From NCBI GenBank assembly GCA_046594915.1, contig JBKJRC010000005.1:414796-478795 (forward strand): a stretch of DNA of 64,000 nt. Direction: 5' to 3'. Under the pieces are notes generated by a model. It had not been told where the DNA came from. It worked only from the letters and a program-made list of their open reading frames with translations, and made no database searches. Positions 15,685 through 25,231 of this stretch are shown here, one piece after another. The DNA is from Methylotenera_A sp046594915 (GTDB lineage Bacteria > Pseudomonadota > Gammaproteobacteria > Burkholderiales > Methylophilaceae). Numbering within the stretch: the stretch's first letter is position 1; the number at the start of each line of letters is the position of its first letter. The translations under genes were made by a program, and so were the position numbers.

Positions 15685-18438
15685 TTAAGTAAGGCTACCA
15701 TGACATTGTTTATACTTTTTGCCCGAACCGCATGGACAAGGGTCATTGCGGCCTACTTTAACGCCTTCGCGTATTAATGGCGTGCCGCTTGCCATTTGCA
15801 CTTTTTCTTCCTCGCTAAAATCAGCGGCTGGATTTGCTAAAGCCTCATCGGCCATATTTTGGTCAAAATCTGCATGTTGATATTGCACATTCGCTAAATC
15901 CGCTGGTTTTTCAACCGCCTCAACATCGTCTTGCGTTTTCACTTGCACCAACATGGTAATTTTTGTAACTTCACTTTTCACCGTATTGAGCAAACCTTCA
16001 AATAATGCAAATGCTTCACGTTTATATTCTTGCTTGGGATTTTTTTGTGCATAAGAACGTAAATGAATGCCTTGGCGTAGGTGATCCAAAGCAGCTAAAT
16101 GTTCGCGCCAGTGACTATCAATGCTTTGTAACATTACCGCACGCTCAAATTGACGCATGGTGTCGTTGCTGGCCAGCGCTTCTTTGGCTTTGTAAGATTC
16201 ATCTGCCGCTTCAAACACCCGCTCACGTAAAGTTTCTTCGTGCAGATCAGGGTTTTCTTCCAACATTTTTTGCAGCGGCAAATTTAACCCTGTATCTGCC
16301 AGTAGATTTTTTTCTAACGCTGCAATATCCCATTGCTCTTCTACACTGCCAGCAGGAATATGCGTGCTGAATATGCTGGCAATCACATCGTTGCGCATGG
16401 CTGCAATTGTTTCACCGATATCGGTTGCTTCCAGCAGTTCATTGCGTTGCTCATAAATCACTTTGCGCTGGTCATTGGATACATCATCGAACTCTAATAA
16501 TTGTTTGCGAATATCAAAGTTGCGGCCTTCTACTTTGCGTTGCGCATTTTCAATCGCGCGTGAAACCATTGCATGCTCAATCGCTTCGCCTTCTGGCATT
16601 TTCAAGCGCTCCATAATAGCAGCTACCCGATCGCCAGAAAATATACGCAACAATTGATCATCTAATGCCAAGTAAAAACGGCTAGAACCCGGATCGCCCT
16701 GACGACCAGAACGGCCGCGCAATTGATTGTCTACCCGGCGCGATTCATGCCGTTCTGTACCAATAATATGCAAACCACCTGCCGCCAATACTGCATCATG
16801 GCGTTTTTGCCAGTCTGTTTTTAATTGCGCGGCTTTAGTTTCTTTTTCTGCATCACTTAAACTCGCATCTGATTTAATTGCATGCATACTGGCTTCTGGA
16901 TTGCCACCCAACACAATATCGGTACCACGGCCTGCCATATTGGTAGCAATAGTAATTGCCCCAGGTTGACCTGCTTCAGCCACAATATGCGCTTCACGCT
17001 CATGTTGTTTGGCGTTTAACACTTCATGCTTTAAGTTGGCTTTGGTTAATAAGCGCGAAATAATTTCAGAGTTTTCAATGGAAGTCGTACCCACCAACAC
17101 TGGCTGGCCAATGGCTTGGCACTGCTTAATATCTTCAATTACCGCATTGTATTTTTCAGCCGAGGTGCGATACACTTTATCCATGGCATCTTTACGCAAC
17201 ATGTTGCGATGTGTTGGAATCACCACTGTTTCCAAGCCATAAATCTGGTTAAATTCATAGGCTTCTGTGTCAGCCGTACCTGTCATGCCGCTTAATTTCT
17301 CATACATGCGAAAGTAGTTTTGAAAGGTAATGGATGCCAGCGTTTGGTTTTCTTTTTGAATGGCAACGCCTTCTTTGGCTTCAACCGCTTGATGCAAGCC
17401 ATCTGACCAACGACGACCTGGCATCATACGACCTGAAAATTCATCCACAATCACGATTTCGCCATCACGCACCACATAGTGCTGATCAAGATTAAACAGA
17501 TTTTGCGCACGAAGTGAGGCATACAAATGATGCACCAAGGTAATATTCGCCGCCTCGTAAAGGCTAGAACCTTCCACCATTAAACCAGAGTCGGCTAAAA
17601 TCGCTTCGGCACGTTCATGCCCTGCTTCACTCATGGTTACCGTTTGCGCTTTTTCATCTACCCAAAAATCGCCATCGCCGTCTTCAACTAGTTGCTTGGT
17701 CAATTGTTTCGCTACGGCATTAATCTGGTTATATAAATCAATGCTATTTTCCGCTTGACCTGAAATGATCAATGGCGTGCGTGCTTCATCGATTAAAATC
17801 GAATCCACTTCATCCACCAACGCATAGCTTAAGGCGCGTTGTGTGCGCTCATCTTTGGTAAACACCATATTGTCGCGCAGGTAATCAAAACCAAATTCGT
17901 TATTGGTACCGTAAGTAATATCAGCGGCATAGGCCAATTGTTTGGCATCATGCTGCATTTGCGATAAATTAATGCCAACACTTAAACCCAAAAAGTTATA
18001 TAACTTGCCCATCCATTCCGCGTCGCGTTTGGCCAGATAATCGTTCACTGTCACCACGTGAACGCCTTGTCCAGTCAACGCATTTAAATACACAGGCAAT
18101 GTGGCGACCAAAGTTTTACCTTCGCCAGTGCGCATTTCGGCAATCTTGCCAGCATTCAGCACCATGCCGCCAATCAATTGTACGTCAAAATGACGCATGC
18201 CTAGTGCGCGCACGCCGCCTTCACGCACCACTGCGAATGCTTCTGGTAGCAGTTTTTCCAGACTTTCGCCTTGCTGAAAACGCTTCTTAAAACTTTCGGT
18301 TTTTGCACGTAACTCGTCATCGCTCAAAGCCTGCACGGCAGGTTCTAATGCGTTAATTTCTTTAACTGTTTGGGCGTATTGTTTGACAAGCCTATCGTTA
18401 CGACTACCGAAGAATTTTCTGAACACCGTGGATAACAT
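15685..18438 (-). CDS. secA: Preprotein translocase ATPase SecA
   Basis: SecA drives unfolded preproteins through SecYEG using ATP. The 917-residue protein has the full layout: Walker A MRTGEGKTL near residue 104, DEAD-like VDEVDSILIDEARTPLIISG near 210, preprotein cross-linking domain, second nucleotide-binding fold with TNMAGRGTDI and RGRSGRQGDPGSSRF, helical scaffold, and a C-terminal zinc-binding tail with CPCGSGKKYKQCHG for SecB and lipid contact. The start matches E. coli SecA (FGSRNDR near residue 11). A perfect hairpin lies 15-32 nt before the start codon, where it could affect ribosome access. Confidence 0.99.
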   Translation of the reverse strand: MLSTVFRKFFGSRNDRLVKQYAQTVKEINALEPAVQALSDDELRAKTESFKKRFQQGESLEKLLPEAFAVVREGGVRALGMRHFDVQLIGGMVLNAGKIAEMRTGEGKTLVATLPVYLNALTGQGVHVVTVNDYLAKRDAEWMGKLYNFLGLSVGINLSQMQHDAKQLAYAADITYGTNNEFGFDYLRDNMVFTKDERTQRALSYALVDEVDSILIDEARTPLIISGQAENSIDLYNQINAVAKQLTKQLVEDGDGDFWVDEKAQTVTMSEAGHERAEAILADSGLMVEGSSLYEAANITLVHHLYASLRAQNLFNLDQHYVVRDGEIVIVDEFSGRMMPGRRWSDGLHQAVEAKEGVAIQKENQTLASITFQNYFRMYEKLSGMTGTADTEAYEFNQIYGLETVVIPTHRNMLRKDAMDKVYRTSAEKYNAVIEDIKQCQAIGQPVLVGTTSIENSEIISRLLTKANLKHEVLNAKQHEREAHIVAEAGQPGAITIATNMAGRGTDIVLGGNPEASMHAIKSDASLSDAEKETKAAQLKTDWQKRHDAVLAAGGLHIIGTERHESRRVDNQLRGRSGRQGDPGSSRFYLALDDQLLRIFSGDRVAAIMERLKMPEGEAIEHAMVSRAIENAQRKVEGRNFDIRKQLLEFDDVSNDQRKVIYEQRNELLEATDIGETIAAMRNDVIASIFSTHIPAGSVEEQWDIAALEKNLLADTGLNLPLQKMLEENPDLHEETLRERVFEAADESYKAKEALASNDTMRQFERAVMLQSIDSHWREHLAALDHLRQGIHLRSYAQKNPKQEYKREAFALFEGLLNTVKSEVTKITMLVQVKTQDDVEAVEKPADLANVQYQHADFDQNMADEALANPAADFSEEEKVQMASGTPLIREGVKVGRNDPCPCGSGKKYKQCHGSLT

Positions 18439-18452
18439 GAAGGGACACCGCT

Positions 18453-18470
18453 TTTCCGAAAATTCGGAAA
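18453..18470 (-). promoter_or_regulatory. Inverted repeat in the secA leader
   Basis: TTTCCGAA (18453-18460) and TTCGGAAA (18463-18470) are exact complements with a 2-nt spacer. In secA mRNA the hairpin would sit just upstream of the initiation region, which otherwise has a poor Shine-Dalgarno. It could be an operator or a translation-control hairpin. Confidence 0.5.
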
Positions 18471-18602
18471 CCTATAAATTAGATTAAACGAAAAGATTGA
18501 TTATATTGTATGGATATTGGGTAGTTAATGTTTATTTCAATATGGATACGTGCAAATGTTACTACTTTTATAGTGTTAACTTAACGCTATTAGTTTACAG
18601 AA

Positions 18603-19517
18603 TTAACTCTTTAAATATTTACGTGGATCTAACGCATTACCATTTAACCTAATTTCGTAATGCAAATGCGGGCCTGTAGAGCGTCCCGTACTGCCTACTA
18701 GCGCCACAATCTGACCTTTAACTACTCGTTCGCCCGCTTTAACCAACAACTTGGAAGCATGCGCATAACGCGTTTCTAAACCAGAACCATGATCAATTTT
18801 GACTATATTACCATAATCGGGTGTTCGTTCCGCGCTTGACACGATGCCGTCCGCAGCGGCGCGAATGACGGTGCCAGAATTGGCGGTAAAATCCAAGCCT
18901 TCATGAAACGCTTTACTGCCGTTAAACGGGTCAATACGCCAACCGTAGCTAGATGAATTAAATGCAGCGTCAACTGGACTGCTGTTAGGTAGCATATCTT
19001 TAAGCACACTTTTCTGTAAGATTTTAGCTTCGATGGTGCTCATGTACTCATCGCGTGCATCTACCGCCTGTGTCAGTTCTAGTATCGCTGCTTTTAATTC
19101 GGATTCTGTCATGGTGTGCGAATGCACCAGCGGCCCGCCACGGCCGTCGTGTTGCAAACCACCCATTGGTTTTAAATCCGTTTTCAAATTAGGATTAGTA
19201 ATGACTTTGTGCTCATTTTCACCCGCCAGTTTGGCCAGTCGCTGACTTTGCGCATCCAAGCGCATCATACGCCCTTGCAGTTCGCCCAACTCTTTGGCAT
19301 AGGCATCGAGATGCACTTGCGACGAGATGATTGAGCTTCTGATTTGCGGTGGTAACAACGCTTTCATACCACGCTCTTTAATGTTGCTGGGCGGCGTAAT
19401 AAATAGCAAAGTCAACATCACTGGCAGAAACACCAAACCAAGCACCAGCGAGCCAGCCTGAAACGCTGACAGACTTTTGGCTTTTGCCATATTGTTAGAA
19501 ATTAAAATTATATTCAT
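18603..19517 (-). CDS. M23 family (LytM-type) peptidase
   Basis: A 304-residue membrane-anchored protein with one N-terminal helix (about residues 23-43), a predicted coiled-coil stretch, and a C-terminal M23/LytM domain (about 190-304). Metal ligands are in FHEGLDF (His and Asp) and the HLHYE motif near 290, so it looks catalytically intact rather than an EnvC-type activator. It would cleave peptidoglycan cross-links in the periplasm. The order dciA-M23-secA is conserved in many beta- and gammaproteobacteria next to the dcw cluster, although here the dcw cluster is 27 kb away. An alternative start is Met10 (19490). Confidence 0.93.
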   Translation of the reverse strand: MNIILISNNMAKAKSLSAFQAGSLVLGLVFLPVMLTLLFITPPSNIKERGMKALLPPQIRSSIISSQVHLDAYAKELGELQGRMMRLDAQSQRLAKLAGENEHKVITNPNLKTDLKPMGGLQHDGRGGPLVHSHTMTESELKAAILELTQAVDARDEYMSTIEAKILQKSVLKDMLPNSSPVDAAFNSSSYGWRIDPFNGSKAFHEGLDFTANSGTVIRAAADGIVSSAERTPDYGNIVKIDHGSGLETRYAHASKLLVKAGERVVKGQIVALVGSTGRSTGPHLHYEIRLNGNALDPRKYLKS

Positions 19518-19630
19518 CGAATTTTTGTCACCAATCCAGGTTAATTGGGTGATGGTATTGAATTAATTAGACTAATTAACTTAGTCAGTTTATCCAACTT
19601 TGCAGTAAAATTTAGCGGTACAATTCAATC

Positions 19631-20086
19631 ATGCGCAAAATTGATACTTTACTTAATCGCAGTAGTCAGCTTCACAATACTCAGCTCAATGCCTTAACGC
19701 AACAATTGCAATCGCACCAGTTATTACAGCGATTGTGGCTGGCGGCAAGCCCTGAAATACTGGGCCAATTAAGCACAGTTGGTAGCTTAAGTAACGGCCA
19801 GTTAACTATTTATGCGCACAGCGCGATTGTGGCTAATAAAATCAAACTAAGTCAGGCCTACCTGTTGACTCAATTACGCCATTTGCAACAGGCTAATTCT
19901 GCATTTAGGGATTGTAAAGTTACTGCAATTAGTATCAAAGTGCAAGTTAAATCTCAGCCAAAACCAATTGTGCAGCAATCTCGAAAACTCTCTAAGCAGG
20001 CAGCAATTAGCTTAAAAAAACTCGCGCACGATTTAGGTGAATCGCCACTTTCAACTCAACTGAATGCACTTGCCAGCAAAACTTAA
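19631..20086 (+). CDS. DciA-like protein (DUF721)
   Basis: A 151-residue basic protein with a DUF721 domain (about residues 5-100), related to DciA, the replicative helicase operator of most bacteria that lack DnaC. Recognisable features are the Leu-rich N-terminal helix and the VGSLSNGQLTIYAHSAIVANKIKL core. The C-terminal tail is Lys-rich. It is transcribed away from the M23-secA pair. Its place next to secA equals the E. coli secM position, where the encoded protein (SecM) is distantly related to DUF721 proteins. Confidence 0.85.
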   Translation: MRKIDTLLNRSSQLHNTQLNALTQQLQSHQLLQRLWLAASPEILGQLSTVGSLSNGQLTIYAHSAIVANKIKLSQAYLLTQLRHLQQANSAFRDCKVTAISIKVQVKSQPKPIVQQSRKLSKQAAISLKKLAHDLGESPLSTQLNALASKT

Positions 20087-20441
20087 CCATTATTTTGCGT
20101 TAACTTTAAGTCCTGCTTTTAGCTTAATACGCTTTAATACTATCAATATCTGCGGGGTTAGGCGCGGATTTGCCATGCAATCTATTGCAAAAAAATTAAA
20201 TGCTAACTCGCTTAATTATTAATTTAGATTGTTGTTTCGCTTCACTTTTTTTAAAGTACTTTTGCCTTGATTAAGTGTGTTGTCGCCACGCATTTTTAGT
20301 GCCATAATGCAGCGGGTTGTTACAAAAAAATTACATTTTTTACAACTGATTAGCATTATTTAAGCAAGTTTATTCCATGCTTTTTATTGATTTGCACGTT
20401 GATGTCGTTTCAGATTTATTCATAATAGATAGGGAGAAGTC
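20087..20441. other. Intergenic region upstream of hppA
   Basis: 355 bp, AT-rich, with no credible ORF. It should hold the hppA promoter: CATAAT at 20421-20426 with TTGATG 16 bp before it is a possible pair. A strong ribosome-binding site AGGGAGAAG precedes the hppA ATG. A long near-palindromic A/T stretch lies at about 20317-20346. I see no RNA gene. Confidence 0.4.
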
Positions 20442-22475
20442 ATGTCAGTCGCACTAATAATTGCCATTGCAGCAGCCATTTTGGCCGTACTATATGGTGT
20501 TGTAATGAGTAAATGGATTACCAATTTGCCAGCCGGCAACGCGCGTATGCAAGAAATTGCAGGTGCGATTCAACAGGGGGCAGCCGCCTATTTAGCCAGA
20601 CAATATAAGACAATCGCGATTGTGGGCGTGGCTTTGGCGATATTAGTCGCCTTCTTTTTAGGCACCACCACGGCAATTGGTTTTGTAGTGGGCGCAGTAT
20701 TATCTGGCGCATGCGGCTTTATTGGCATGAACGTGTCGGTAAAAGCCAATGTGCGTACGGCACAAGCTGCTACTAACGGCATCGCACCGGCGTTTGATGT
20801 AGCATTTAAAGGTGGCGCAGTGACTGGCATGCTGGTCGTAGGCTTGGGCCTGTTAGGCGTTGCTGGCTTTTATTGGTTTTTGGGTGCAGAAAATGCAACC
20901 AACTTAGACCCGCTTATTGGCTTAGCTTTTGGCTCATCACTGATTTCAATCTTTGCGCGTTTAGGTGGCGGTATTTTTACTAAAGGTGCCGATGTTGGTG
21001 CAGATTTAGTGGGTAAAGTAGAGGCTGGTATTCCGGAAGATGACCCGCGCAACCCAGCTGTGATTGCCGATAACGTCGGTGATAACGTGGGCGACTGCGC
21101 AGGTATGGCAGCTGACTTATTTGAAACGTACGCAGTGACTTTAATTGCCACCATGGTGTTAGGCGGCTTGTTGATTACCGATGGAGGCGCTAACGCTATT
21201 ATTTATCCATTAATGTTGGGTGCGGTATCTATCGTTGCGTCTATTATAGGTTGCTTCTTTGTTAAAGCGTCGCCCGGCATGAAAAACGTGATGCCGGCAC
21301 TGTACAAAGGTTTGGCAGTTGCAGGCGTTTTATCATTGATTGCGTTTTATTTTGTGACCATGCATTTATTCCCGCAAGGCTTAACTGCAGGTGACTTAAC
21401 GGTTTCGGCCAATCAATTGTTTGGTTCTTGTGCAGTAGGTTTAATTTTAACAGCGGCTTTAGTCTGGATAACTGAGTATTACACAGGCACACAATACGCA
21501 CCTGTGCAGCATGTGGCGCAAGCTTCTACCACTGGCCACGCAACCAATATTATTGCGGGCATTGGCATTTCAATGAAATCAACCGCTTGGCCAGTTTTAT
21601 CAGTGTGTTTAGCCATTTGGACGTCATACCATTTAGGTGGTTTATACGGCATTGCGATTGCGGCAACATCGATGTTAAGCATGGCAGGTATCGTGGTCGC
21701 GCTGGACGCCTACGGCCCGATTACTGATAACGCTGGCGGTATTGCGGAAATGGCTGGTTTGCCAAAAGAAGTGCGTGATGTCACCGATCCGCTGGACGCG
21801 GTTGGCAACACCACAAAAGCCGTGACCAAAGGTTACGCCATCGGTTCTGCTGGTTTGGCTGCATTGGTATTATTTGCCGATTACACCCACAAACTAGAAG
21901 GCGCTGGTATTGCTGTGAAGTTTGATTTAAGTGACCCAATGGTAATTATCGGCTTATTTATTGGCGGCTTAATTCCATTTTTATTTGCAGCGATGGCGAT
22001 GGAAGCAGTTGGCCGTGCTGCTGGTGCGGTAGTAGAAGAAGTGCGTCGCCAGTTCCGCGATATTAAAGGCATTATGGATGGCACAGGTAAGCCTGAATAC
22101 GGCAAAGCAGTTGATATGCTTACCACAGCCGCCATTAAAGAAATGATGATTCCATCATTGCTACCAGTTGCAGTGCCAATTGCAGTCGGCTTATTGCTAG
22201 GCCCGGTTGCATTGGGCGGCTTATTAATGGGCACGATTGTGACCGGTTTATTTGTCGCAATCTCTATGTGTACTGGCGGCGGCGCTTGGGATAATGCTAA
22301 AAAGTATATCGAAGATGGCAATCACGGCGGCAAAGGTTCAGACGCGCATAAAGCCGCTGTCACTGGTGACACCGTTGGTGACCCATACAAAGATACGGCT
22401 GGCCCAGCAGTAAACCCTTTGATTAAAATTATTAATATCGTGGCACTATTAATTGTGCCATTGCTACACGTTTAA
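20442..22475 (+). CDS. hppA: Membrane-bound H+-translocating pyrophosphatase (K+-independent type)
   Basis: HppA hydrolyses pyrophosphate in the membrane and pumps protons, saving energy from biosynthetic PPi. The 677-residue protein has about 16 membrane helices, the catalytic DVGADLVGKVE loop near residue 185, DNVGDNVGDCAGMAADL near 212, and the C-terminal GDTVGDPYKDTAGPA. At GNTTKA (455-460) it has Lys459, the residue known to mark K+-independent enzymes; K+-dependent ones have Ala there. It faces soluble ppa across a shared terminator. Confidence 0.98.
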   Translation: MSVALIIAIAAAILAVLYGVVMSKWITNLPAGNARMQEIAGAIQQGAAAYLARQYKTIAIVGVALAILVAFFLGTTTAIGFVVGAVLSGACGFIGMNVSVKANVRTAQAATNGIAPAFDVAFKGGAVTGMLVVGLGLLGVAGFYWFLGAENATNLDPLIGLAFGSSLISIFARLGGGIFTKGADVGADLVGKVEAGIPEDDPRNPAVIADNVGDNVGDCAGMAADLFETYAVTLIATMVLGGLLITDGGANAIIYPLMLGAVSIVASIIGCFFVKASPGMKNVMPALYKGLAVAGVLSLIAFYFVTMHLFPQGLTAGDLTVSANQLFGSCAVGLILTAALVWITEYYTGTQYAPVQHVAQASTTGHATNIIAGIGISMKSTAWPVLSVCLAIWTSYHLGGLYGIAIAATSMLSMAGIVVALDAYGPITDNAGGIAEMAGLPKEVRDVTDPLDAVGNTTKAVTKGYAIGSAGLAALVLFADYTHKLEGAGIAVKFDLSDPMVIIGLFIGGLIPFLFAAMAMEAVGRAAGAVVEEVRRQFRDIKGIMDGTGKPEYGKAVDMLTTAAIKEMMIPSLLPVAVPIAVGLLLGPVALGGLLMGTIVTGLFVAISMCTGGGAWDNAKKYIEDGNHGGKGSDAHKAAVTGDTVGDPYKDTAGPAVNPLIKIINIVALLIVPLLHV

Positions 22476-22491
22476 TAAGCTTTAATCAAAT

Positions 22492-22518
22492 AAAAAGGCA
22501 GCTTAAAGCTGCCTTTTT
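22492..22518. terminator. Bidirectional terminator between hppA and ppa
   Basis: GGCAGCT (22497-22503) pairs with AGCTGCC (22507-22513) over 3 nt, with an A-run before and a T-run after. It can end hppA on the plus strand and ppa on the minus strand. Confidence 0.92.
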
Positions 22519-22573
22519 ATTTGTATTTTAAGTGTTAACCTACTAATACTTAACCACTTTTTTAGCTTAAAAA

Positions 22574-23122
22574 CTAAAAAGCAGGTTTTACTTCCGCATT
22601 ATTATAATTTTCAACGCCATCTAAAATTTCTTTTTTAGCCGCATCAATATCACCCCAACCATTGATTTTCACCCACTTACCTTTGTCTAAATCTTTATAG
22701 TGCTCAAAAAAGTGCGAAATCATTTCTAAGCGCCATGTTGAAACGTCGGTATGACTTTTTAGGTGGCCGTACAAACCACATACTTTAGGCACTGGCACTG
22801 CGAACACTTTCGCATCTAACCCTGCTTCATCTTCCATCAATAACACGCCCAACGGGCGGCAACGTACAACCACACCTGGAATCAATGGTACTGGCGTCAT
22901 CACCAACACATCAACTGGGTCGCCATCATCTGCTAGTGTATGCGGAATATAACCATAATTAGTTGGATATTGCATGGCGGTACCCATAAAACGGTCGACG
23001 AAAATCGCGCCGCTATCTTTATCCACTTCATATTTAACAGGATCGCCCTGCATTGGAATTTCGATAATCACATTGAAATCATTGGGTAAATCTAAGCCAG
23101 ATGGCACTTGGTTTAACGACAT
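22574..23122 (-). CDS. ppa: Soluble inorganic pyrophosphatase
   Basis: A family I pyrophosphatase of 182 residues that hydrolyses PPi in the cytosol and pulls biosynthetic reactions forward. The signature DGDPVDVLV near residue 66 supplies the Mg-binding Asp residues; EDEAGLDAKV near 97 and the KGKWVKINGW segment near 150 are also typical. Having this dissipative enzyme next to the energy-conserving HppA means the two compete for PPi. It is separated from dedA by 135 bp. Confidence 0.98.
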   Translation of the reverse strand: MSLNQVPSGLDLPNDFNVIIEIPMQGDPVKYEVDKDSGAIFVDRFMGTAMQYPTNYGYIPHTLADDGDPVDVLVMTPVPLIPGVVVRCRPLGVLLMEDEAGLDAKVFAVPVPKVCGLYGHLKSHTDVSTWRLEMISHFFEHYKDLDKGKWVKINGWGDIDAAKKEILDGVENYNNAEVKPAF

Positions 23123-23257
23123 GTTGAAAATAGCCTTGAACTGAAAAACCGCATTATACGTGACAAATGTAACAGCTTGATTGCTAAAATCTGAATTTTT
23201 AAGCGATGAATTTTTGCTGGATGATTAACGGTTGATTGGTGGATTGTTGACCGCTAA

Positions 23258-23887
23258 TTAGCGTTTTGAAAATTGATGCCAAACTTTGGTTAATACAAAA
23301 AACACGATCACAATCGCTAAACCCAGGATGGTAATAGCACCAAGATGGGCTTTAACCAGGGGAATATTGCCAAAAAAATAACCTGCCAGCACACAAATTA
23401 ACACCCAGATAATGGAACCAATGGTTGCAGAACGCACAAATTTAAAAAACACCATCTGTGTCACACCGGCCAGAAATGGCGCAATGGTGCGAATAACTGG
23501 AATAAAAAGTGAGAACAAAAAGCCTTTTTCGCCGTGCTGATCGTAAAAAATACGGGTTTTATCCAGCAAAGCTTGATTAGGCCATTTTAAATAATCCACA
23601 AAAAATACTTGTCCCACGGTTTTCCCCAGAAAATAACCGACCAAATTACCTAAAACTGCCGCCATAATCAACACCGTAATCAACAGCCAAATATTGAGCA
23701 ATGATGCCGCCCACACGGCACCACAAACAAATAAGAATGGATTGCTCGGTAGAAAAAAGAACGGCAACACGCCGATTTCCAGAAAAATGACGCCAAACAA
23801 AATGAAATAAACAAAATTGGCATGCATAGAGATGAGCTCTGGCAAATGCGCATCAAAATTTAAAATCATTTGCCAAATTTGCATCAT
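23258..23887 (-). CDS. DedA family membrane protein
   Basis: A 209-residue polytopic inner-membrane protein of the DedA/VTT family. It has about five hydrophobic segments and the hallmark region EKGFLFSLFIPVIRTIAPFLAGV near residue 115, with the conserved Arg, plus FFLPSNPFLFVCGA near 43. Family members are thought to flip or transport lipids such as undecaprenyl phosphate or phosphatidylethanolamine; the substrate here is unknown. Its start overlaps the ykvA-like gene by 4 nt, so the pair is translationally coupled. Confidence 0.92.
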   Translation of the reverse strand: MMQIWQMILNFDAHLPELISMHANFVYFILFGVIFLEIGVLPFFFLPSNPFLFVCGAVWAASLLNIWLLITVLIMAAVLGNLVGYFLGKTVGQVFFVDYLKWPNQALLDKTRIFYDQHGEKGFLFSLFIPVIRTIAPFLAGVTQMVFFKFVRSATIGSIIWVLICVLAGYFFGNIPLVKAHLGAITILGLAIVIVFFVLTKVWHQFSKR

Positions 23888-24156
23888 GCTGGTTCACTCC
23901 TGCATTCAGCAACAATGGCTGAGGGTACTAATTTTAGCGCAAAATATAGCAGTATGGGAATAATTACCAATTCATCCAACTGACCAATAATCGGGATGAA
24001 ATCGGGGATTAAGTCGAACGGCATTAAAACGTATCCAATCGCTAGCCACAACAATGCTTTCGCTAGTTTTGGAGTTTGCGGATGCTGTTGCAGGCGCTGA
24101 TAAAAAACAAACTCTGCTTTTAATCGTGCCGCAATCTGTTTTAGTTTTTCCAGCAT
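23884..24156 (-). CDS. YkvA/DUF1232 small membrane protein
   Basis: A 90-residue DUF1232 protein. The family signature is the hydrophobic, Pro/Asp-rich stretch YVLMPFDLIPDFIPIIGQLD (about residues 42-61), with two short membrane segments. The N-terminal 30 residues are basic and helical. The function is unknown. It lies 18 nt after purC and overlaps dedA. Confidence 0.9.
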   Translation of the reverse strand: MLEKLKQIAARLKAEFVFYQRLQQHPQTPKLAKALLWLAIGYVLMPFDLIPDFIPIIGQLDELVIIPILLYFALKLVPSAIVAECRSEPA

Positions 24157-24174
24157 GTTTTATTTTTAATCAAT

Positions 24175-25092
24175 TTAAGTGGTTAACTTTTGACCAGTCA
24201 ACTTTTCATATGCTTCTAAATATTTTTCAGATGTGCGTTTTGCTATTTCATCTGGCAAAGCTGGCGCAGGTGGCATTTTATTCCAGTGAATACTTTCCAG
24301 CCAATCGCGTACATATTGCTTGTCGTAACTGGGCGGATTACTGCCAACCCTATAACTTTCGGCAGGCCAAAAACGCGACGAATCAGGCGTTAACACTTCA
24401 TCCATCACATGCAATACACCATTACTATCCAGGCCGAATTCAAACTTAGTATCGGCAATAATAATGCCGCGCATTAGGGCATATTCGGCCGCTTCGCTGT
24501 AAAGTTGAATGGCTACTTTTGCTACTTTTTCTGCCATTTCTGCACCAATTAATGCGGCGCATTGGGGCAAACTGATATTTTCGTCATGCTCGCCCACCGC
24601 CGCCTTGCTCGATGGCGTAAAAATGGGTGTTGGTAATTTTGATGCCTCCTGCAAACCTGCTGGCAAACTGATGCCGCAAACTGTACCGTTGGCTTTATAT
24701 TCTTTCCAACCACTACCGACTAAATAACCGCGCACAATCGCCTCAATTGGCAAAGGCTTTAGCTTTTTTACCACAACCGCACGGCTTAAGTTGCCTTTGC
24801 CTAATTGCGCTTTATCTTCCTCAGCCACGACAGTTTCAGGCTGAATACCTGTTAAATGATTCGGTACAACGTGCTTAAGTTTTTCAAACCAAAAATTCGC
24901 CATTTGCGTCAACATCGCGCCTTTATTGGCAATACCTGTCGGCAAAATCACATCAAATGCAGATAGCCTGTCGGTGCTAACCAGCAACATGGTTTTGTCG
25001 TCAATCGCATAAATATCGCGTACTTTTCCTTGGTGAATTAAGGCTAAGCTTTGCAGACTGGATTTTAAAAGTGGTGCGCTCATGATGGTCAA
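24175..25092 (-). CDS. purC: SAICAR synthase
   Basis: PurC ligates aspartate to carboxyaminoimidazole ribotide with ATP in de novo purine synthesis. The 305-residue protein is of the long type (yeast- and betaproteobacteria-like, against about 237 in E. coli). It has GKVRDIYAIDDKTMLLVSTDRLSAFDV near residue 18 and IADTKFEFG near 212. In-frame Met4 is an alternative start. It sits downstream of pyk as in other betaproteobacteria, but here no fba lies between them. Confidence 0.97.
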   Translation of the reverse strand: MTIMSAPLLKSSLQSLALIHQGKVRDIYAIDDKTMLLVSTDRLSAFDVILPTGIANKGAMLTQMANFWFEKLKHVVPNHLTGIQPETVVAEEDKAQLGKGNLSRAVVVKKLKPLPIEAIVRGYLVGSGWKEYKANGTVCGISLPAGLQEASKLPTPIFTPSSKAAVGEHDENISLPQCAALIGAEMAEKVAKVAIQLYSEAAEYALMRGIIIADTKFEFGLDSNGVLHVMDEVLTPDSSRFWPAESYRVGSNPPSYDKQYVRDWLESIHWNKMPPAPALPDEIAKRTSEKYLEAYEKLTGQKLTT

Positions 25093-25231
25093 AGTATGCG
25101 TAAAGATTACGATTATAAATTGCGTAGGCTAATTTGCACTAGTAAATCATAACGATTCATAGCAATTATTCAGGCTTTAATTGCGTTAACTTTTAAGATT
25201 AAGAGTTAGATTTAAAAATGTGGATTGAAAA

